Source: Candidula unifasciata (lineage: Eukaryota > Mollusca > Gastropoda > Stylommatophora > Geomitridae). From it: 64,000 nt of DNA. The notes beneath the pieces are model-generated. The model had not been told where the DNA came from. It saw only the letters and a program-made list of their open reading frames with translations, and made no database searches. This document shows positions 58,746 to 64,000 of the stretch, piece by piece. The position numbers were made by a program, and so were the translations under genes. The stretch spans positions 2,341,476-2,405,475 of the forward strand of contig CAJHNH020004890.1 in NCBI GenBank assembly GCA_905116865.2, in the 5' to 3' direction. How positions within the stretch are numbered: the stretch's first letter is position 1; each line of letters opens with the position of its first letter.

Positions 58746-59369
58746 GTTATGTGAATCCATATACAGTAATCCTTACCTTTAAAATAAAACCACTTATTGA
58801 CATCGGTACACGTTGCTACAACAGGCCAAACGCCATATCAACTATTACACCGACTAGGCGCCTATATTCAAATACAGTACCAAAATGTCAACGGTAAACG
58901 CTTTAGCTGCTGAGCTGCTTCCACTCACATATTCTATGTAGATTTTCAAGCTTGCCTGTCCCGGTTTTTAGACACTGTAAAACCACGATCTTCTCTATTT
59001 ATATTATATACAGAAGGACCTGTGTAAAACATACCACTGTCATTCAAGTGCTAAAGCACTGCTGAAACTCTCTACAGTGTTTTCAATAATATATTCTTAT
59101 TCATTTAACGTTGGCGTCTGTGAAGGCTGGATTTGCTGAACTACACTCGAGAAGCTCAAACTTTACCTATTACAAGCGGTCCTATGGGAGTAATTGTAAG
59201 CGGCATGCAATCGCAACACCGTATATAATCTAATAACCTTCTTTATGGTGTCACTATAACTCAGAGAGTCGTATTAGAGCAATGACTCAGCTTAGATGTA
59301 AACCGTAACGCCGCCTGCTAAACACCTTTTTTGAAGCGCAAAAGAAATAAATGCATGCGATATGGAGAC
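58746..59369. other. Intergenic, nothing recognised
   Basis: Unique-looking, no frame above chance. Confidence 0.5.
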
Positions 59370-59690
59370 AACGGTTCTGAAATCATCAGCATCAGTTCTC
59401 GTTATGCCAAGTGGCACACGAGGCTTCAGAGAGGACTTTCCATGCTTTCCTGTCCTGTGCAATCTTCACTGCAGTTTTCCATGTCAAAGATGCCGCACTC
59501 AGGTCACTTTCCATCGTTCGTCTCCATGTTGTTTTTGGGCGCCCCTGTTTTCTCTTTCCCTCTGGTGTCATGTGAGAGCTGTTTTGGCAGGTATATCAGA
59601 AGTCATTCTCATAACGTGGCCAAGCCATTTCCATCTTCTCTTGGTAATCATACTGTCTGAAATCTCATACTCTAATTACCGATGACTGCT
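59370..59690 (-). mobile_element. LINE C-terminal fragment
   Basis: The - strand frames together carry EGKRKQGRPKTTWR-like sequence and RRWKWLGH-like blocks; frames broken. Confidence 0.75.
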
Positions 59691-59937
59691 AGCGGGTTTT
59701 GTTAGTCACACTCGTCGTTGCCGCCTGGTTGTGACTCCCATGTCTCATCCCAGCACAGATGGACTTCGCATAAAACATTTTATTTGCCTTTTACGACACG
59801 TTTGTCCGGGGGGCAGCTATTTTTTTTCCTGGGAGACACGGAACTCTCATATGGAGAAAGTTTAGTGACAACTGATAATGTTTATTTTTTTTTTTAAAAG
59901 AGCGACGAGGAGACAGAGAAATAAATACACGTGGTCT

Positions 59938-60230
59938 CTGAGTGGGTTCCGGGGCCCTATTATAGGGAAAACAAGAATAGACCCACTGCCTGCCTACCTT
60001 AAAGCATGTCGTAAGAGTCGACTAATTGGTAGCTTCCTTAGAAGTCGGAATGCATCTGCCTGAGAGGCAAGGAACCACAAGTCTGCATACAAATTAGTCA
60101 GATCTGCCAAACGGATGCACACGCAACACTCAGGCTCTGGAATAGAAGGACTGCAGTCCAGAAGTAGACCAACAACCAGAACTTTCCAACGGAGTTTACA
60201 ACCGGTGAAAGCGAAGAAGAATAAGAATAC
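59938..60230 (+). repeat. Repeat A copy
   Basis: A full forward copy ending gcgaagaagaataagaa. Confidence 0.85.
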
Positions 60231-60314
60231 ACGTGTTAATCCACCATTAGACAAGAGTACAGATCTAGGCGGGGACTGGTGACTGTGTGTGGTGGCGAAA
60301 TAAAATCTATCCAT

Positions 60315-60460
60315 GCTTGTCTGCGTTTGTAGCTTAGACGTTGAGAACGCGTTTCATAATTCCGAAGTTCTGGGTTCGATCCCAGCTGCGGTCGATTTAG
60401 CATCAGACCATCTTGTGTTGTTTCCGACAGTTGCATCGAGAACCAACGGCAAACTACTGC
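60315..60460 (+). mobile_element. tRNA-Met-headed SINE
   Basis: gtttgtagcttagacgttga.., a tttCATaat anticodon loop and a perfect B box GGTTCGATCCC resemble tRNA-Met(CAT) with a few bases lost; gcatcagaccatcttgtg follows as SINE body. It is not a functional tRNA, as the acceptor stem does not close. Confidence 0.55.
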
Positions 60461-60668
60461 TGACAATTGCCTAGTGTCACAGACAGCCATAAAGAATGCT
60501 GGGCAGCTGGGGTTAGATCTGCAACGTCCTGACTGTTAAAGAAAAGCTAATTTGTTTGCGGACAAAACACATGATGACCTTGACCCTGTGATTTCTTGCC
60601 ATGTTCCTGTTTCAAATGTCGCAGTATCAGAAATATTCAGTGTTTCTTTAGGAAACAGACGCCAGCGT

Positions 60669-60670
<2 letters not shown>

Positions 60671-60723
<53 letters not shown>

Positions 60724-60778
60724 GAACGCGTGCGTGCGTGCGTGTGTGTGTGTATGTGTGCGTGTGTGTGTGCGTATG
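60671..60778. repeat. (GT)n microsatellite
   Basis: About 24 GT units, then interrupted GT/GC repeats. Confidence 0.95.
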
Positions 60779-60892
60779 ATCTTAGTCCAGCTACGGAGTT
60801 AGTGAAGGTAATGAAAGGTTCCACTGGTTACATATAAATATATATATATTGTGAAAACTGCATTACCGAGCTCATTCTGATAAACGCGAATC

Positions 60893-61090
60893 CCCCGTGT
60901 GGGTTCCGGGGCCCCATTGTGGGGAAAACAAGAACAGACCTACTGCCTCCCCAAAAGCATGTCGTAAGAGTCGACTAATTGGGGAGCTTCCTTTGAAGTC
61001 GGGGTGCATCTGCCGGAGAGGCAAGGAACCAACAGTCTACATTCAAGAGAATGAGATCTGTAAAACTGATGCACACGCAACACTCAGTGA
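60893..61090 (+). repeat. Repeat A copy, 3' truncated
   Basis: Close to the family consensus (cccgtgtgggttccggggcc), broken after gcaacactcag. Confidence 0.8.
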
Positions 61091-61139
61091 CGTTAAATTA
61101 GTTAATTCACTGACTGTTGCAGTCCATCATCAGCATCAT

Positions 61140-61350
61140 CATTTGCCATTTACAGTCTGGTGAGATTGATGCAGTGGGGAGTGAGGAGAGGTTCTGGCAG
61201 ATGCTCGAGGCTCAGAGGAAAGGCAAGACGGACGTTTAATCAGAATGCTACTGGCACCATGAGTATCGGAACTCTTCGCTGGCTGCTGAAGATGGGGACG
61301 GAGCGCTTATGGGAATGCCCCGAGTGCTATGATGTCGGTTCTTGAATTAA
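61140..61350 (+). mobile_element. LINE 3' end (RNase H type)
   Basis: LMQWGVRRGSGRCSRLRGKA, TFNQNATGTMSIGTLRWLLK, CPECYDVGS; the clearest copy of this tail. Confidence 0.7.
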
Positions 61351-61715
61351 ATCAAATCATCATGTGTCATATTGTTAAGAGTGCGTCACGCCAATGTCAC
61401 GCACCGATGCCATCCAGGTATTCATCTGTGTGTCTTCCCCTGAATCTTCTCCCAGCACATTTGCCAGTTGACTTAAGTTGCCATTTTTCTATAGTTGCTT
61501 TGGGGAACAACCATTCGAGAGTAAAATGAGCTCTTAACATTTGCGACAAGTGGGAGAAGTTCCCCGGATGTTATCGAGGACAACAAAAAATAATCCTTGA
61601 CATAACGATCTAATTCTTTGATCATGCCCGATAATCGGGGAAGAATGAACTCTTCAGAATAAGAGTTGAACAAGGTAAATTGTATTCCTTCCCGGTGTGT
61701 TGATTTAAAAAAAAA
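61351..61715. other. Intergenic, nothing recognised
   Basis: No frame or repeat match. Confidence 0.5.
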
Positions 61716-62005
61716 AAATCCCCGTGTGGGTTCCAGTGCCCCATTGTGGGGTCAAACAAAAATAGACCCACTGCCTAACCAAAAGCATGCCGTAAGAGTT
61801 TACTATTTGGGGCTTTCTTCGAAGTCGGAGTGCATCTGCCTGGGAGACGAGGAATTAACAGTCTGCAAATGAATAAGACCTGAAAACCAATGTGCACGCA
61901 ACATTTAGGTTCTAGATTATGAGTAGTAGTGAGTAGAGTTCTGAAGTTAGCGAACAACCAGAACTTTCCGCCTAAGTTTACAGTCAGTGAATGCGAAGAA
62001 GATAT
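61716..62005 (+). repeat. Repeat A copy next to PA2G4 promoter
   Basis: A full copy ending gaatgcgaagaagat, ~215 bp before the PA2G4 ATG. Confidence 0.85.
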
Positions 62006-62133
62006 AGATTTTTTAAAAAGTGGCTTATCAAATGAATGAATAGCAATCGAGAAAAATTAAGAGGGGGTGGGAGAATACAGTTAAAAAAAAAAAAAACGCT
62101 ATTTCGTTCTGTTCTGATGTTATCCTCCCACTT

Positions 62134-62147
62134 GTATCCTTGGCAAC
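62134..62147 (+). promoter_or_regulatory. RFX X-box-like motif upstream of PA2G4
   Basis: GTATCCTTGGCAAC closely fits the X-box (GTNNCC AT/TT GGNAAC) bound by RFX factors, ~75 bp before the PA2G4 start codon. A single motif match; function is inferred. Confidence 0.35.
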
Positions 62148-62222
62148 CCAAGTCTGGGCTCAAACCGGAAACTGACTACATTCGGCCTAACGGGGAAAAA
62201 AATCCGGGTTCAGACAGGCAAA

Positions 62223-62316
62223 ATGGCAGACGCCGAAGAACCTGAAAACGTGGAAACCACTCCAGCCAACGATGTGGTTGTCACTAAATATAAAATGGCC
62301 GGAGATATGGTTAATG
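62223..62316 (+). CDS. PA2G4: PA2G4/EBP1 first coding exon
   Basis: ATG in good context (aaaATGG) opens 31 codons, MADAEEPENVETTPANDVVV then TKYKMAGDMVN, plus one base before donor gtaata. VVVTKYKMAGDMVN matches the start of the human PA2G4 pita-bread domain (LVVTKYKMGGDIAN). PA2G4 has the methionine-aminopeptidase fold without activity and acts in ribosome biogenesis, translation control and ErbB3 signalling. Remaining exons must lie beyond 64000; none of the following conserved segments is visible in 62317-64000. Assignment from one exon is good but not complete. Confidence 0.88.
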
Positions 62317-62564
62317 GTAATAACATTGTCATTATATATAATGATGTAAAGTACCAGTGGTTTGCAGTGTACTGAAAATACCGAGCTTTAAAAAAAATAT
62401 TGAAGTCTAATTCTAATTCTTAAATTCTCAATGTCTGACTCACTAATTCAAGATTATTTTTTTTTAATCTTTCTGTAAATATATTCATTTACTGTTAAAT
62501 TAGATGTATAGTAAATTATCATACACCATATAGTTAATGAAAAAATACAGGGTTTGAGCATTTG

Positions 62565-63225
62565 GTTCTCCCTTAAATAACGGTCGCTAGCTGGAAAGCC
62601 GACGGTCTCTTAGTTGGAGTGCGCTCCCTTGGCTGCATTGCAAATACGGAGTGGAAAAGTCACGAATCAAAAACAAAGTCAACATGGCAGTTAGACATCG
62701 AGCTCCGACTCACATTAGCAACCAGGTTCTTGCGACGTGCGACTTAGTTGCCACGGATGTGACTCCTGCAGATCTGTATGCCTTAATGACCGATAAGTTT
62801 GCGTGGTTAGCGGTAGGATTTTGGTTTGGGTTAGATGTGAACATTTTGACGCAGGAGTTCCAAATAATCGCGCACAGTGACATACACACCCAAACATTTG
62901 AAGGACTGTGGATGCTACTCAAACGGACAAATCGCCATCAATTGGGCACCAGCCGCGCCCTATTACCGTCATATTTAGAAGTCCAGTGGCGCCACTCCCA
63001 CAAGCATCAGATTGTCGGCCAGTATTTGGAACTCCTGCGTCAAAATTGTCACATCTAACCGTAACCCTAACCTACACCCTACGCAACCGTATGATGACAG
63101 GTAAGTATGTCATTTGTTTCGTTCCCTCTTTACGCTCCGTATTTGCAATGCAGCCAAGAGAGCGCACTCCGACTAAGTGACCGTCCGCTTTCCAGCTAGC
63201 GACCGTTATTTAAAGGAGAGCCGAG
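62565..63225. mobile_element. Long palindromic element in PA2G4 intron 1
   Basis: The outer arms taacggtcgctagctggaaa..aatacggag (62578-62651) and the inverse at 63136-63210 pair at >90%. Inner arms ttttgacgcaggagttccaa and its inverse (~62847/63045) pair too. A 135-codon + frame across it is a by-product. Its terminal cttaaataacggtc resembles the foldback family ends. Confidence 0.7.
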
Positions 63226-63458
63226 AATTTTATCAAGGAAAAAAACTTGAGTGCCTCGGGTTTTCATTCTTCTGCGTTCATGGTTTTTTAAAAATGTAAT
63301 TACTTTTTGCTCGTTTACAGCATGGCTGAAATATTTGTGTCTTTCAGTCAACACATCCGACTTCTGCAGGCGTTTGTTTGTCACCCATCCCATTTTGTGT
63401 CATAAAACCATTGCTGTGTGGTTTATCTTTTTTTTCTTTCCTAGTTCACAGGTGGTCT

Positions 63459-63478
63459 CCCCCCCCCCCCCCCCCCCA
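63459..63478. repeat. Poly-C run
   Basis: About 18 C in PA2G4 intron 1. Confidence 0.9.
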
Positions 63479-63547
63479 CCTCCCTTTAATCAGGCTGGAC
63501 CAGAGCAGCTAGTTAAGGCTTGCTGGTCAGCCATCAAGTGAAGAGAA

Positions 63548-63612
63548 GTGAAATTTAACCCCATTAGATCACACACGAAGCAATTAACACCCAATAACGC
63601 AAAGTGCACTGC
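63548..63612 (-). mobile_element. SINE type 4 fragment
   Basis: ccccattagatcacacacga..acacccaataacgcaaagtg. Confidence 0.55.
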
Positions 63613-63624
63613 ATCATTACTCGA

Positions 63625-64000
63625 ATGAGAATTCGGCTCTCAGAATAATGGTCCCAAATGATCTACGCAGAAAGTAAACCCAAACAGAGCCTCACTCATA
63701 TCTAAAATTCGCATTTCTTTTGTGGTGAATCAACCGTGTCAAAAGTAGGATTAATTGCGCACGACATTTTCGCGAAACGCAACGGATTTTTTTACGGCGG
63801 CAAAACTAGGATTAACTACGGACGAAAAAAATTAGCGACATGCGAGAATACTTCCGATAGCGCCATCCTACGGCAGGGCCCGAGTTCTGTGTAAGTTGCG
63901 GACCGCTTTTCGCCGACTATAGTGCCACCTCCGAGAGGGGCTAAACTAGATGGCTAGGACTCGCGAGCAGCAGCTACCGCAGCTCCTGCAGCTTCCTCCA
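63625..64000. mobile_element. Palindromic foldback element, copy 4 (cut by window end)
   Basis: Left arm ttcggctctcagaataatgg.. to the central ctaaactagatggctaggac..gcagcagctaccgc. The right arm would lie beyond 64000. Confidence 0.7.

Noticed and set aside
60318..60385. Possible tRNA-Met gene
   Set aside because: The B box and anticodon loop are good, but the acceptor stem does not pair, bases are missing and a SINE body follows.
62651..63058. 135-codon + frame in PA2G4 intron
   Set aside because: It lies across the palindromic element and mirrors its arms; no family resemblance to PA2G4.
63055..63080. taaccctaac similar to telomere repeat
   Set aside because: Only about two degenerate units, inside the palindromic element; no array.

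Overview
This is animal nuclear DNA from a repeat-rich, intron-rich genome. Short coding exons with GT/AG borders lie kilobases apart among hundreds of mobile-element fragments, so no operon logic applies. Gene content (CEP70, NDUFA4, PA2G4) is generic bilaterian. A cytosolic trypsin-like protease of a kind I associate with molluscs, several tRNA-headed SINEs and many hAT/mariner remnants suggest a lophotrochozoan, most likely a gastropod. The species cannot be fixed from sequence alone.

Layout. (1) Positions 1958-21978, + strand: ten exons encoding the C-terminal ~360 residues of centrosomal protein CEP70; the 5' exons lie left of the window. All exon phases close, and the introns carry seven different minisatellites. 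(2) 27175-32363, - strand: a complete four-exon NDUFA4 gene (86 aa), with a probable ~1 kb AT-rich 3' UTR and an ETS/GABP-type site upstream. (3) 33-40 kb: intergenic, with LINE fragments, simple repeats, an hAT element with vertebrate-Charlie-like ends and long palindromic elements. (4) 40575-45546, + strand: a three-exon gene for a 476-aa, probably N-myristoylated PA-clan (trypsin-fold) serine protease with an internal tandem-repeat insertion. (5) 46-54 kb: LINE 3' ends, SINEs and a 53-bp minisatellite hit by two insertions that left target-site duplications. (6) 54578-55345, - strand: an unrecognised single-pass membrane protein, with a possible further exon at 55772-56150. (7) 62223-62316, + strand: the first coding exon of PA2G4/EBP1; the rest lies beyond 64000.

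Repeats fill most of the remaining sequence. The commonest is a ~285-bp interspersed repeat (called repeat A here), with about 27 copies in both orientations running from a GTGTGGGTTCC start to a (GAA)n tail. Others are at least five tRNA-derived SINE types, palindromic foldback elements, hAT MITEs with 8-bp target duplications, one internally deleted mariner, and two dozen 5'-truncated non-LTR retrotransposon 3' ends.

The genes do not form a pathway: CEP70 acts at centrosomes and cilia, NDUFA4 in respiratory complex IV, PA2G4 in ribosome and growth control. The least described parts are the protease, the membrane protein, and the palindromic and repeat A families.
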